64,000 nucleotides of DNA from Panopea generosa (lineage: Eukaryota; Mollusca; Bivalvia; Adapedonta; Hiatellidae): contig CM055901.1 of NCBI GenBank assembly GCA_029582155.1, positions 51,775,206-51,839,205 of the forward strand. The letters run 5' to 3'. Under the pieces are notes generated by a model. That model saw only the letters and a program-made list of their open reading frames with translations. It was not told the DNA's origin and searched no databases. Position numbers and translations under genes: made by a program. Of the stretch, positions 46,150 through 59,000 are shown piece after piece. Numbering within the stretch: the stretch's first letter is position 1; each line of letters begins with the position of its first letter.

Positions 46150-46312
46150 GTTAGGAAACAACCAAAATTTCATCTGAATAACTGACATGGAAACAATGAA
46201 AGATTCATCTGAATAACTGATAAGGCAACAACCAAAGTTTCATCTGAATAACTGACAAGGAAACAACCAAAGTTTCATCTGAATAACTGACAAGGAAACA
46301 ACCAAAGTTTTG
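46150..46312. repeat. Tandem array, about 35-bp unit, 4-5 copies
   Basis: The unit is CAACCAAAGTTTCATCTGAA followed by TAACTGACAAGGAAA. Confidence 0.9.
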
Positions 46313-46314
46313 CC

Positions 46315-47105
46315 ATACATGACAGCAAGGATTTAAATAATGAAGGAACCAACAAATCTTTGTCAGCATTCAACTGGGATCATGTTAGCTTTGTGTTACT
46401 GCAATGTCAAAACTGAGGTACTAATAATAAATTAGTAACTAAAATATTGCTATGACTGTTAAACCACCTCTTTGGAGTAATATGGAGGAAAATAGCTGTT
46501 CTGCTTAAGTCTTGAATGAATATCCTTTCTATTGGTCATAAATTCACATACAGAAAGCGAGGGGGTATGGAGGAAGTCAACCTTTGACCTATAGATGCAG
46601 TAGTCTTGGTTAAGTAGCTTAAGACTAAGAAAGAATTGTTAATGTTAAGACCTGTCCGCATTGTCAACATTACTATTATTGTGGCGCCATGTAAACAAAC
46701 ATTATTTAGCAATAAAGGTCACATTCCACTCATTCCAGACATTGTCTTTCATTCTGGAAATATCGTTTACAATCCCTGTTTCCTCAATTAAGTCAATGAT
46801 GCATCCTGGTCTCTCATCAAAGGGAGGCAATCAGATCTGACATGGGTAAAGGGCAAAGTAATTCATTGCTGTGATACCATTGTTGTGAATGGGAAGTCAA
46901 GTTGCTCGAAAACACTGTTAATGGATTGTTTGTTTTATGCATTACTTGTTAAACATATTAGACCACTTTGGAAATATCATAACATTTGCTGTATCATTTA
47001 TCACATGATGTGGATTGTTTGCAAAGATGAAAGATTTTGGGTCTTAATTGTTTTTCAGCATATTTAGAAAGAACACAAAAATTTGCATGGTGTTAACCAT
47101 TAATT
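46315..47105. other. Unique stretch, nothing recognised
   Basis: No exon, RNA gene or repeat seen; the short frame at 46885-47067 lacks support. Confidence 0.5.
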
Positions 47106-47107
47106 TC

Positions 47108-47133
47108 ATATTGCATCGGTGTCTACTTGAGAA
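47108..47133 (-). mobile_element. SINE-A body fragment at the array edge
   Basis: CGGTGTCTACTTGAGA with TCATATTGCAT before it matches the antisense SINE-A body (TCATATCGCGATGGTGTCTACTTGAGA region at 11745). Similarity stops where the 41-bp array begins. Confidence 0.5.
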
Positions 47134-50100
47134 GGCTATATCTCATACAGTATTGTGATAACAGTATAAGACCTGGCTATATCTCATACAGTATTGTGAT
47201 AACAATATAAGACCTGGTTATACCTCGTGCAGTATTGTGATAGCAGTACAACACCTGGCTATATCTCATACAATATTGTGAAAGCAGTACAAGTCCGAGC
47301 TATACCTTATGCAGTATTGTGATAGCAGTACAACACTTGGCTATATCTCATACAGTATTGTGATAACAGTTTAAGACCTGGTACTACCTCATGCAGTATT
47401 GTGATAGCGGAACAACACCTGGCTATATCTCATACAGTATTGTGATAGCACTATAAGACCTGGTTATACCTTGTGCTGTATTGTGATAGCAGTACAACAC
47501 CTGGCTATATCTAATACAGTATTGTGATAACAGTATAAGACCTGGTACTACCTCATGCAGTATTGTGATAGCAGAACAACACCTGGCTATATCTCATACA
47601 GTATTGTGATAACAGTATAAGACCTGGTTATACCTTGTGCAGTATTGTGATAGCAGTACAACACCTGGCTTTAGCTCATACAGTATTGTGATAACAATAT
47701 AAGACCTGGTTATACCTCGTGCAGTATTGTGATAGCAGTACAACACCTGGCTATATCTCATACAGTATTGTGATTATAGTATAAGACCTGGTACTACCTC
47801 ATGCAGTATTGTGATAGCAGTACAACACCTGGCTGTATCTCATACAGTATTGTGATAACACTATAAGACCGTGTTATAGTTCGTGCATTATTGTGATAGC
47901 AGTACAACACCTGGCTATATCTCATAAAGTATTGTGATAATGCTATAAGACCTGGTTATACCTCGTGCAGTATTGTGATAGCAGTACAACACCTGGCTAT
48001 ATCTCATACAGTAGTGCGATAACAGTATAAGACCTGGTTATACCTCGTGCAGTATTGTGATAATAGTATAAGACCTGGTTATATTTCGTGCAGTATTGTG
48101 ATAGCAGTACAACACCTGGCTTTACCTTATGCAGTATTGTGATAACAGTATATGACCTGGTTATACCTCGTGCAGTATTGTGATAGCAGTACAACATCTG
48201 GCTATATCTCATACAGTATTGTGATAACAGTATAAGACCTGGTTATACCATGTGCAGTATTGTTATAGCAGCACAACGCCTGGCTACAATTCATACAGTA
48301 TTGTGATAACACTATTACACATTGTTATGCCTCTTGCAGTATTGTGATAGCAGTACAACACCTGGCTATATCTCATACAGTATTTAGATAACAGTATAAG
48401 ACCTGGTTATACCTCGTGCAGTATTATGATAGCAGTACAACACCTGGCTATATCTCATACAATATTATGAAAGCAGTACAAGTCCCAGCTATACCTTATG
48501 CAGTATTGTGATAGCTGTACAAGACCAAGCTATACTTCATGCAGTATTGTGATAGCAGTACAAGACTCAGCTATACCTTAGGCAGTATTGTGATAGCTGT
48601 ACAAGACCAGGCTATACCTCATGCAGTACTGTGATAGCAGAACAACACCTAGCTATATCTCATACAGTATTGTGAAAGCAGTACAAGACCTGGCTATACC
48701 TCATGCAGTTTTGTGATAGCAGTACAACACCTGGCTATATGTCATACAGTATTGTGAAAGCAGTTCAAGACTTTGCTATACCTTATGCAATATTGTGATA
48801 GCTGTACAAGACCAGGCTATACCTCATGCAGTATTGTGATAGCAGTACAAGACCTGGCTATAACTTATACAGTATTGTGATAGCAGTACAAGACCTGGAT
48901 ATATCTCATGCAGTATTGTGATAGCAGTACAAGACAAGGTTATACCTCTTGAAATATTGTGATAGCAGAACAACACCTGGCTATACCTTATGCAGTATTG
49001 TGATAGCAGTACAAGATCTGGCAATACTTCTTTAGTATTGTGATAGCAATACAAGACAAGGCTAAACATCATGCAGTATTGTGATAGCAGTACAAGATCT
49101 GGTTATACCTTACTCACTATTGTGATAGCAGTACACTACCTGGTCATACTTCATGCAGTATTGTGATAGCAGTACAATACCTGTCTATACATCATACAGT
49201 ATTATGAGAGCAGCGCATGACCTGGCTATACCACATTCAGTATTGTGATAGCAGTACAAGACCATGCTATACATTATACTGTATTGTGATAGCAGTACAT
49301 GACCAGGCTGTACATTATACTGTATTGTGATAGCAGTACAAGACCAGGCTATACATTATACGGTATTGTGATAGCAGTACAAGACCATGCTATACATTAT
49401 ACTGTATTGTGATAGCATTACAAGACCAGGCTATTCATTATACTGTATTGTGATAGCAGTACATGACCAGGCTGTACATTATACTGTATTGTGATAGCAG
49501 TACAAGACCAGGCTATACATTATACTGTATTGTGATAGCCTTACAAGACCAGGCTATACATTATACTGTATTGTGATAGCAGTACATGACCAGGCTATAC
49601 CTTCTGCAGTAATGTGATAGCAGTACAAGACCTGGCTATAACTCATGTAGTATTTTGATAACAGTACAAGACCTTGCAATACCTCTTCAGTACTATGATA
49701 ACAGTACAAGACCTAGCTATACCTTTTGCAGTATTGTGATATGGTACAAGATCTGGCTATATCTCATGCAATATTGTGATAGCTATACAACACCTGGGTA
49801 TACCTCTTGCAGTATTGTGATAGCAGTACAAGACAAGGCTACACCCCATGCACTATTGCGATAACAGTACAAGACCTGGCTATACCTCATGCACTATTGT
49901 GATAGCAATACAAGACCTGGCTATACCTCATGTACTTTTGTGATAGCAGTACATGACCTGGCTATACCTTATACAGTATTGTGATAGCAGTAAAAGACCT
50001 GGCTAAACATCATGCTTTGTTGTGATATCAGTACAAGACCTGGCTATAACTCATGCAGTGTTGTGATAGCAGTACAAGATATGGCTTTAACTCATGCAGT

Positions 50101-50470
50101 ATTGTGAAAGCAGTACAAGATATGACTATATATCTTGCAGTATTGTGACAGCAGTACAAGATATGGCTATAACTCATGCACTCTTGTGACAGCAGTACTA
50201 GTTACACATTGTACATATATAATATTGATGCGGCAGTACCAGTTATACCGTATGTTATTTTGTGATAGCATTAACTAGCTATACCTCATGTAGTATTGTA
50301 ATAGCAGTACTAGACTAGATTGTACCTCATGCAGTATTATGGAAGCAGTACTAGTACTAGCTATACCTCATGCAGTATTATGGAAGCAGTACTAGCTAAA
50401 CTGTGTATAGTTATGTGATAACAGTACTAGTTATAGGTCATGTAATATTGTGGTACAAATACTAGTACTA
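47128..50470. repeat. Tandem array, about 41-bp unit, roughly 80 copies
   Basis: The unit is approximately CTATACCTCATGCAGTATTG then TGATAGCAGTACAAGACCTGG. From 47128 to about 48480 units alternate between two types (CATACAG...GATAACAGTATAAG and CGTGCAG...GATAGCAGTACAAC), giving an 82-bp dimer; later they are single. A block at about 49255-49600 uses a CATTATACTGTATTGTG variant. The array decays from about 50160. Confidence 0.95.
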
Positions 50471-50601
50471 GAAGGTTATGGCTGTAAAACTGGTAATAAG
50501 TGAGGTGTTAAAATTGTTTTCCATGGGAAGAAAAGGAAAATATTAAATATGCATGTTAACATATTACAGCTGATCCATCAGGTAAAAACACATGACTCCG
50601 T

Positions 50602-51120
50602 CGAGGTAATATTTGATGCATAAGGTAATAACTTGTACATGAGGTAATAATTGATGCATGAGGTAATATTTGATGCATGATGTAATAATTGATACATGGG
50701 GTAATAATTGATGCATGAGGTAATATTTGATGCATGATGTAATAATTGATACATGGGGTAATAATTGATGCATGAGGTAATAATTGATACATGAGGTAAT
50801 AATTGATGCATAAGGTAATAATTTGTACATGAGGTAATAATTTATAAATGAGGTAATATTTGATGCATGAGGTAATGATTGATACATGAGCTAATAATTG
50901 AAACCTCATACATTGAGGTAGTAATTGATACATAAGGTAATAATTTATACATGAGGTAATAATTGATATATAAGGTTATAATTGATGCATGAGGTAATAA
51001 TTGATGCATGAGGTAATAATTTATATGAGATAATAATTGAAACCGAGTACATTGAGGTAATAATTGATAAATGAGGTAATAATCGATACATAAGCTAATA
51101 ATTGATATATGAGGTAATTG
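50602..51120. repeat. Tandem array, 19-bp unit, about 27 copies
   Basis: The unit is GAGGTAATAATTGATGCAT. A 57-bp (three-unit) higher-order pattern is visible at about 50660-50780. Because 57 is a multiple of three, frames on the minus strand stay open (50556-50933), which is not evidence of a gene. Confidence 0.95.
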
Positions 51121-51164
51121 ATCTTTAAAGCAGATTTCTGGTGAAAGACCTGTTGTTCAGAGTG

Positions 51165-51235
51165 ACATATGAAGTAGGTTGTGGGTTCAATACCAAGCAG
51201 GTTCATAGCAGCCAGACTTAATACAAGAATTAATG
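51165..51235 (+). mobile_element. SINE-D-like fragment
   Basis: GTAGGTTGTGGGTTCAATAC resembles a tRNA-like B box followed by AGCAGGTTCATAGCAG; short and uncertain. Confidence 0.35.
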
Positions 51236-51248
51236 GGTAGTTTACTTG

Positions 51249-51535
51249 AGAGCCGGGCTAGTTTAGCATAGTTGGTAGCGTGTCTGACTATCAATCTCGG
51301 GTTTGAAAGTTCAAATCCTTGCCCTGTCACAGTGATGATTGATATACAGCCTAGCATCTTATTGTCATTTGTATCTCAACACTGATTCAAGTGGGAAAGT
51401 TATCATTTAATTGTGGAGATAAGGTGTGTTCGAGTGCTGGTTAATCTTTCAGGATCCTAGCAAAGAGTGGATAGGTTAACAGATCATCTGTTTGCACTCG
51501 ATGACAAAAAAATGACGCTAAATATTCAAATAATA
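51249..51535 (+). mobile_element. SINE-B copy
   Basis: Head GGGCTAGTTTAGCATAGTTGG, body with GATGATTGATATACAGCC and GGATAGGTTAACAGATC, a worn tail (AATATTCAAATAAT) rather than clean AATC units. Confidence 0.85.
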
Positions 51536-51539
51536 AAAA

Positions 51540-52565
51540 TTACCTATGAATAGCATGTTTCTTTCTTAAAGGTAATGTACCATTGATGATGATTGTATAA
51601 AACTAATGTAACAAAAGCCAAAAAACCTTTGACTTACACATGCATTGCAGCAATTGTGAAAAACCTTATTACTGTGTTTATTGTCTGTCAGATGACTGGC
51701 ACAATAATTGATTTCAGTAATGGTCCTACTTCATTATTTGCTTAACTGAATCTTTTATAATGTAGAAACTTTATACCAAGCTTCTAAAAAGACAACTCAA
51801 GTTATGTACCGATCAGATTGAACTATGATAAAGAACTTTGCATTCTGAGTGCAATAACTTAAGTGCGCATTACCGAAAATAATTTACAATAATAATTATA
51901 TTGTTTAAAACTCATGAAAATTGTGTTAGCCCTATTCTGTATCTCACTTCACCTTCAAGACAAATTTTCTAGTTTGTCTTGAAATATGGTATTTAATGTT
52001 GAATACATCAACAATAAATCATAAGATTTGTTTTATTAATACCTATATACGTGTTTTGTATAGCTCGTTCTTCATCTTGGATCATTGGCTGTCAATTAAA
52101 CCTCATTTATGTGCTGCTTAATGTCACATTGTAATATGGTTAAAAATCTGTTTTATGATTTTGCCATTTAAGGTTCAAAAGGAGGATTTTAGTCAAAGTT
52201 CACTGACTTTTTACCGGTTACGATCATTTGATGAATTGGGAGCATTTGACATTTGATTTTTGATTGACACATTCCTGGAGCTCATGCTTCACAGGGAATA
52301 TTCTATTTTACATCCTTTGAGATAAAATCATTTTTTGCTAAATTATAGATATTTATTCAAACAAACTTTTGTTGATATAATTTAAAATGAAGTAATCAAG
52401 TACTAGTAGGTGAATAAAGGGGGAAAGCACAATATGATAACAGCAGCAGTACTGAACTACATACATGTGGGATTGACTAAACTGTGGAAAATAAATTTGA
52501 AAGACTAAAAGTGCATTTTGTTTTTTAAACAATAATTGTAATTTTTTATATGGCTAAACAATAAC
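51540..52565. other. Unique AT-rich stretch, nothing recognised
   Basis: No supported feature on either strand. Confidence 0.5.
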
Positions 52566-52570
52566 AAAGT

Positions 52571-52781
52571 GGAGCATGTGATCTAGTGGTAAAGCACAGA
52601 ACTCATGATAGGAGGGTCGTGGGTTCGATCCTTTGTCATGGCTCTGTGTGGTGTCCTTGAGTAAGACACTTTTCTGCATATGCTTAGTACTGGTTCTAAC
52701 CAGGAAGACTTCCAGCATGGTTTATCTAAGTTGTAAGAACTTGTTTCACAATCGAAGTAAAATAAATAAGTTTAAACTAAC
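52571..52781 (+). mobile_element. SINE-C copy
   Basis: Head GGAGCATGTGATCTAGTGG, B box GGGTTCGATCC, GTGGTGTCCTTGAGTAAGAC, 3' end CAATCGAAGTAAAATAAATA then AGTTTAAAC. Confidence 0.92.
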
Positions 52782-52784
52782 ATG

Positions 52785-53115
52785 GTTGTTCATTTTGGTT
52801 CACAAGTGAGTTGACCTTTTATTACAGAAATGAAAAATAATATTTTAAAATACTAGATCCTCTTAATTTGTAAATTTTTAGTAAATATAGATAATTATAA
52901 TGTTAATGAAATTGAACTTTCTAAGAAACTACTTAAAGTACTAGATACCATACTCTGGATAGATAAATAAGTCATTGAACCGAAGTAGATGTGAAGTTTT
53001 GTTTCCATAAACAGTTCTATATCCTGTTTAATGATTGCTGGCACTTATTGCCGAAAAAACTTAAGAGAGACTTTTAAGAAGTTCAAAAATGAAGTAACGC
53101 TGTGAATGCCGTCCA
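52785..53115. other. Unique stretch, nothing recognised
   Basis: No supported feature. Confidence 0.5.
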
Positions 53116-53117
53116 CC

Positions 53118-53375
53118 TAGAGGGTCCTCTGTGGCCAAGTGTCTAAGACACCGTCTCAAGATCACTAACCTCTCAACGCTGAGGGCGTTTATTTGAGTCC
53201 CACTCACTCCAAAAACTTTGTGGGAAAGTTTGCCAGTTACTTTAAGATGTATGGTGGTTCTACTCAGGTTCTACTTTGGGGTCTTCCTCCACTAATAAAT
53301 GTGGACATGCCATACATAACCTGAAATGTATTGAAAATGGCTCTTAAACACCTCTCAAACAAAAACATAAATAAA
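53118..53375 (+). mobile_element. SINE-E, fullest copy
   Basis: Head AGGGTCCTCTGTGGCCAAG, B-box side TTTGAGTCCC, body with GGGAAAGTTTGCCAGTTAC and GGTGGTTCTACTCAGG, 3' part with CTCTTAAACACCTCTCAAAC and an A-rich tail. Reference for the fragments at 265, 12405, 42362 and 63780. Confidence 0.85.
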
Positions 53376-53446
53376 AACAAAAAAACATCCACCTAGAATA
53401 CAAATAACTGCTCAAAATGACTCCACCTCTACATCCATGGAGCTGA

Positions 53447-53742
53447 GCCAGATAAGCTTAGATGGTAGCACATCTGACTATCAATCCAGGGGTTGTGAGT
53501 TTGAATACCCGCACGGTCACAGCCTTCATGATGATTGATATAAAACATTGCATCTTATTTTCATTTGTCTCTCACCTCTGATACACAAGTGGGAAGGAAA
53601 GTTATTGGCTTAGATGGTTGTGTTTGAGTACCAGTTCATGTTCAAGGAACCCAGGAAAGTGTGGTTAAGTAAGCTGATCGTCTCTATGCCCTCGATGGCT
53701 TAAAAATGACACTTATTATTCAATCGGTCAGTCAATCAATCT
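53447..53742 (+). mobile_element. SINE-B copy
   Basis: Head GCCAGATAAGCTTAGATGGT, B box GTGAGTTTGAATACCC, body, tail CAATCGGTCAGTCAATCAATC. Confidence 0.9.
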
Positions 53743-53744
53743 AT

Positions 53745-54295
53745 ATCCATTGAGATGCAATACAGGTTTAAAAAAATATGCTGGTATATGTGTTGATGAA
53801 GCAGTAAATTTACAAATATAGAAAGAAATTGTCATCATATTGGAGGTACTGGAGCAATATATAAACCTGTATTATAATATGTCGGCAGTATAATTAAAAT
53901 GTGTACCCCATTAATGATTTAATTCTTGATAAGTATTACGAAAGGTGTTAATGGTGACAGCCTCAAGATTTCATCTAAAAAACTATTGATATACTGGGGG
54001 AACCTTTCTGTGATCAGCCATAAAGAAAAGCAATACAAAATAACTAACAATGCTTAAAACAGCACATGTTCTCACAATTATACTGTATCTGATGACTGAT
54101 GATGTTTTAAGGACAAAGTATTTAATTTGATGGTTTTCAGAAATTATTGTCCCGGTCTTGCTGTTCATACTTTTTCGGTTTGTATTTTTCATATTTACTG
54201 TATGTGTTTTCTTAAATTCCTCGGACAATATTGAATGATAAAGAAAAATTAAATTCTTTGATTAAACAGAAAGTTTATGACAACACTAGTTTATA
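53745..54295. other. Unique stretch, no firm feature
   Basis: A minus-strand 81-codon frame (54228-53983) has one hydrophobic segment (CAVLSIVSYFVLLFFM) but no splice signals, homology or context to support it. Confidence 0.4.
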
Positions 54296-54298
54296 CTA

Positions 54299-54448
54299 GT
54301 TATTTTAGCTTAAATGAACCCCTCCCCACTTCCTGGGTAGAACAAGTACTCAGTGTTGTTTTATGAGAGGCATCATGTCAAGTGGGGGATCAAACCCGCA
54401 ACCTCTGGTGTGAGCATTACACTTTATTCGTAATACTACCGCCCCCGC
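54299..54448 (-). mobile_element. SINE-D copy, antisense
   Basis: CTTCCTGGGTAGAAC-like block (antisense of GTTCTACCCAGGAAG), B box GGATCAAACCCGCAACC, head AATACTACCGCCC. Confidence 0.7.
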
Positions 54449-54534
54449 TTACAACATTGTAGACCATGTCTCACTGAATGTTGCCAAGCAAACTGACCCG
54501 GGTATATATTGTTTGTAAATGTTGACATAAACAA

Positions 54535-54705
54535 TAAGTGGAGCAGTGGATAGAGTGTTAGTCAATCAAGTCAGAGGTCGCAGGTTCAATTCGAGGGTTG
54601 ACCCATAACCTCTTATAAACAGCAATCGTCATTGGTTCAAGCCCAGAATTAAGAGATTCACATCAGCTCCAAGTTTCCTTCAAAATTAAGTTAAAATAAA
54701 TTAGT
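54535..54705 (+). mobile_element. SINE-D copy, facing the previous one
   Basis: Head GTGGAGCAGTGGATAGAGTG, B box GTCGCAGGTTCAATTCG, 3' AGTTAAAATAAATTAG. With the antisense copy 90 bp away it forms an inverted pair. Confidence 0.65.
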
Positions 54706-54709
54706 TAAA

Positions 54710-55505
54710 TTAAAGTATTGAATAACAAACAACAATTTAAGTATTTAAGTTTACACTTTATATGACCTTCCCCACACAAATGTATAAAAATACCACCCAC
54801 ATTGAGGTTTGTTATATGCAAACATAATTAATATTGATTAATAAAAAATAATAAAATCCTGTTGCAAAGATTTATTTATTTAATTGAATTGATTTAATTA
54901 TTTCCATTGTTCTTTGTAACATCTGTCCAGGTTTTCTACATGAATTAATGCCCTTCTTGAACAATTCACCGCAGAGAATATTAAGATTAACGAAGGGCGG
55001 TGTTTATGACAATTTTTATCAAATTGACAATCTCTGATATAAAATCACGCCTGCTCTGGTTTAGTACAAAACAAACGTGACCATTTGCATAAAAACAATT
55101 TTCCTTAATTGTCAGGGCATTGTGGACTGGTCATCAGTGTTATTTTTATTGGTTAGCGATTAGGATCGCTGTGCTCACTATCCGTATGATGATATGGACT
55201 GGTTTCAGGGGTTATATTGACGTTTTATAATTGATCCTATCATTCTGAAGAAAAAACGAGATTTTTATTGTGGGTTTTTCATACCAATACCTGATGTTAT
55301 TATTGGTTGGGGGAGATGCGTATCTGTAACACATCCAGTATTATTTATTTATATTTCATTGTTGATTACATTATTCAAAAATAGTTATCCTGACCATGCT
55401 TCTGTTTTGTAATACACTCATCTTTAGATCCACCCATAAGGAACCTTTTGTACTACACTGTCTTCATTCCTTCTTTTTATACAAGAAAATATGATTATTA
55501 GGCTA
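54710..55505. other. Unique AT-rich stretch, nothing recognised
   Basis: No supported feature on either strand. Confidence 0.5.
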
Positions 55506-55509
55506 TCTA

Positions 55510-55722
55510 AGGCCATAATTAATTAATAGTTAGATAATCATCCCCACCCGGCCCCTAATTTTTATGTCGCCCTGACCCTTTTTTTTTTAAAATAAAAAAA
55601 TAAATGATTAAATAAATAAAAAAAAAAATTTAAAAAGAAATTAAAAATAAAAATAAATAAAATCCTCCCTCCTTCCCTAAAAACATTTAGATGATAATCA
55701 AGCAGTTAATTCATAATGGCCT
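55510..55722. mobile_element. MITE-A copy 4, both ends present
   Basis: Left AGGCCATAATTAATTAATAG through ATAATCATCC and right GATGATAATCAAGCAG to TTCATAATGGCCT are imperfect inverted repeats of about 33 bp. Opposite orientation to copy 1. Core has CCCTGACCC and A/T runs. Confidence 0.88.
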
Positions 55723-55724
55723 AA

Positions 55725-56090
55725 TCATAATTAAACTGAATTGATTTACAGTCCAATTAACAACACATTAGTAAGTTTTTCATAATGAGCACAATTTTTC
55801 GTTTTAAAAATTGCATACATACGAATTCAAGATCAGTGAAAAGGGTTTTGTTCTATTTCAGCATAGAGCCTATGTCTTCATCTCCATGATCTCTTGTCTT
55901 TCTTTACCAATAAAACTGAATATCATCATTTATGTAACTTGTTGTTTGTTTAAAATGACATTTAACCCAATTGTGTTTCCCTGCCAATGCTGGTGATGTG
56001 ATGAAATGTACACAGAAGTAATGAAAAGGTGTTAAATGTGTAACAAGTGTATGTGCAGACAACATTACTATCTTCAAGTTCCATGATTTT
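55725..56090. other. Unique stretch, nothing recognised
   Basis: The frame at 55811-55996 lacks support. Confidence 0.5.
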
Positions 56091-56091
56091 A

Positions 56092-59000
56092 TTCATGATC
56101 TTCTAATGTGTACATGATCTTCTACCAGAATTTGTACATGATCTTCTACCAGAATTTGTACAATTTGTACATGATCTTCTACCAGAATTTTTAGATGATT
56201 TTTTACCAGAATTTGTACATGATCTTCTACCAGTATTTGTACATGATTTTCTACCAGGATGTGAACATGATCTTCTACCAGAATTTGGACATGATATTCA
56301 ACCAGAATTTGTATGTGATTTTTTTTGCCAGAATTTGTACATGATCTTCTGCCAGAATTTGTACATGCTCTTCCACCAGAATTTGCACATGATCTTCTAC
56401 CAGAATTTGCACATGATCTTCTACCAGAATTTGTACATGATCTTCTACAAGACTTTGCACATGGTCTTTTACCAGAATTTGTACATGCTCTTCTACCAGA
56501 ATTTGTACATGATCTTCTACCAGAATTTGTACATTACCAGAATGTACACATGATCTCCTACCAGAACGTTTAGATGATTTTCTACCAAAATGTGTACATG
56601 ATCTTCTACCAGATTTTGTACATGATTTCCTACCAGAATTTTTAGATGATTTTCTACCAGAATTTGGACATGATTTTCTACCATGAGTTATACATGATTT
56701 TCTACCAGAATTTGTACATGCTCTCTACCAGAATTTGTACATGATCTTCTACCAGAATTTGTACATTACCAGAATGTGCACATGATCTACCAGAATTTTT
56801 AGATGATTTTCTACCAGAATTTGTACATGATCTTCTACCAGATTTTGTACATGATCTCCTTCCAGAATTTTTAGATGATTTTCTACCAGAATTTGGACAT
56901 GATCTTCTACCAGAATCTGTACATGATTTTCTACCAGAATCTGTACATGATCTTCTACCAGAAATTGTATATGATCTTCTACCAGAATTTGCACATGCTT
57001 TTCCACCAGAATTTGTACATGATCTTTTACCAGAATATGTACATGATCTTCTACCAGAATTTGGACATGATCTTCTACCATGAGTTATACATGATTTTCT
57101 ACCAGAATTTGTACATGATCTTCTACCAGAATTTTTAGATGATTTTCTACAAGGATGTGTATATGATCTCCTACCAGAATTTGCACATGATTTTCCACCA
57201 GAATTTATACATGATTTTCTACCAGAATTTGTACATGATCTTCTACCAGAATTTATAGATGATTTTCTACCAGAATGTGTACATGGTCTCCTGCCAGTAT
57301 TTGTACATGATTTTCTACCAGGATATGTACATGATTTTCTACCAGAATTTGTACATGATCTCCTACCAGAATTTGCACATGATCTTCTACCAGAATTTGC
57401 ACATGATTTCCTACCAGAATTTGCACATGCTTTTCCATCAGAATTTGTACATGATTTTCTACCAGTATTTGTACATGATTTTCTACCAGAATATGCACAG
57501 GTTCTCCTACCAGAATTTGCACATGATTTTCCACCAGAATTTGTACATGATCTACCGGAATTTGCACATGATCTCCTACCAGAATTTGTACATGATTTTT
57601 TTTCAGAAATTGTATATGATCTTCTACCAGAATTTGCACATGATTTTCTACCAGAATATGTACATGATCTTCTACCAGAAATTGTATATGATCTCCTACC
57701 AGAATTTGCACATGCTTTTCCACCAGAATTTGTACATGATCTTCTACCAGAATCTGTACATGATCTTCTACCAGAATCTGCACATGATCTTCTACCAGAA
57801 ATTGTATATGATCTTCCACCAGAATTTGTACATGATCTTTTACCAGAATATGTACATGATCTTTTACCAGAATATGTACATGATCTTCTACCAGAATTTG
57901 GACATGATCTTCTACCATGAGTTATACATGATTTTCTACCAGAATTTGTACATGATCTTCTACCAGAATTTTTAGATGATTTTCTACCAGGATGTGTATA
58001 TGATCTCCTACCAGAATTTTCACATGATTTTCCACCAGAATTTATACATGATCTTCTACCAGAATTTGTACATGATCTTCTACCAGAATTTATAGATGAT
58101 TTTCTACCAGGATGTGTACATGATCTTCTACCAGAATTTTTAGATGATTTTCTACCAGGATGTGTACATGGTCTCCTGCCAGTATTTGTACATGATTTTC
58201 TACCAGGATATGTACATGATTTTCTACCAGAATTTGCACATGATCTCTTACCAGAATTTGCACATGATCTTCTACCAGAATTTGCACATGATTTCCTACC
58301 AGAATTTGCACATGCTTTTCCATCAGAATTTGTACATGATTTTCTACCAGTATTTGTACATGATTTTCTACCAGAATATGCACAGGTTCTCCTACCCGAA
58401 TTTGCACATGATTTTCTACCATAATTTGTACATGATCTACCAGAATTTGCACATGATCTCCTACCAGAATTTGCACATGATTTTTTTTCAGAAATTGTAT
58501 ATGATCTTCTACCGGAATTTGCACATGCTTTTCCACCAGAATTTGCACATGATCTTCTACCAGAATTTGCACATGATCTTCTACCAGAATTTGTACATGA
58601 TCTTCTACAAGACTTTGCACATGGTCTTTTACCAGAATTTGTACATGCTCTTCTACCAGAATTTGTACATGATCTTCTACCAGAATTTGTACATTACCAG
58701 AATGTGCACATGATCTCCTACAAGAACGTTTAGATGATTTTCTACCAGAATGTGTACATGATCTTCTACCAGATTTTGTACATGATTTCCTACCAGAATT
58801 TTTAGATGATTTTCTACCAGAATTTGGACATGATCTTCTACCATGAGTTATACATGATTTTCTACCAGAATTTGTACATGCTCTCTACCATAATTTGTAC
58901 ATGATCTTCTACCAGAATTTGCACATGATCTTCTACCAGAATTTGTACATTACCAGAATGTGCACATGATCTACCAGAATTTTTAGATGATTTTCTACCA

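Noticed and set aside
53983-54228. 81-codon minus-strand frame with a hydrophobic segment
   Set aside because: No splice signals, homology or context; length is within chance for AT-rich DNA.
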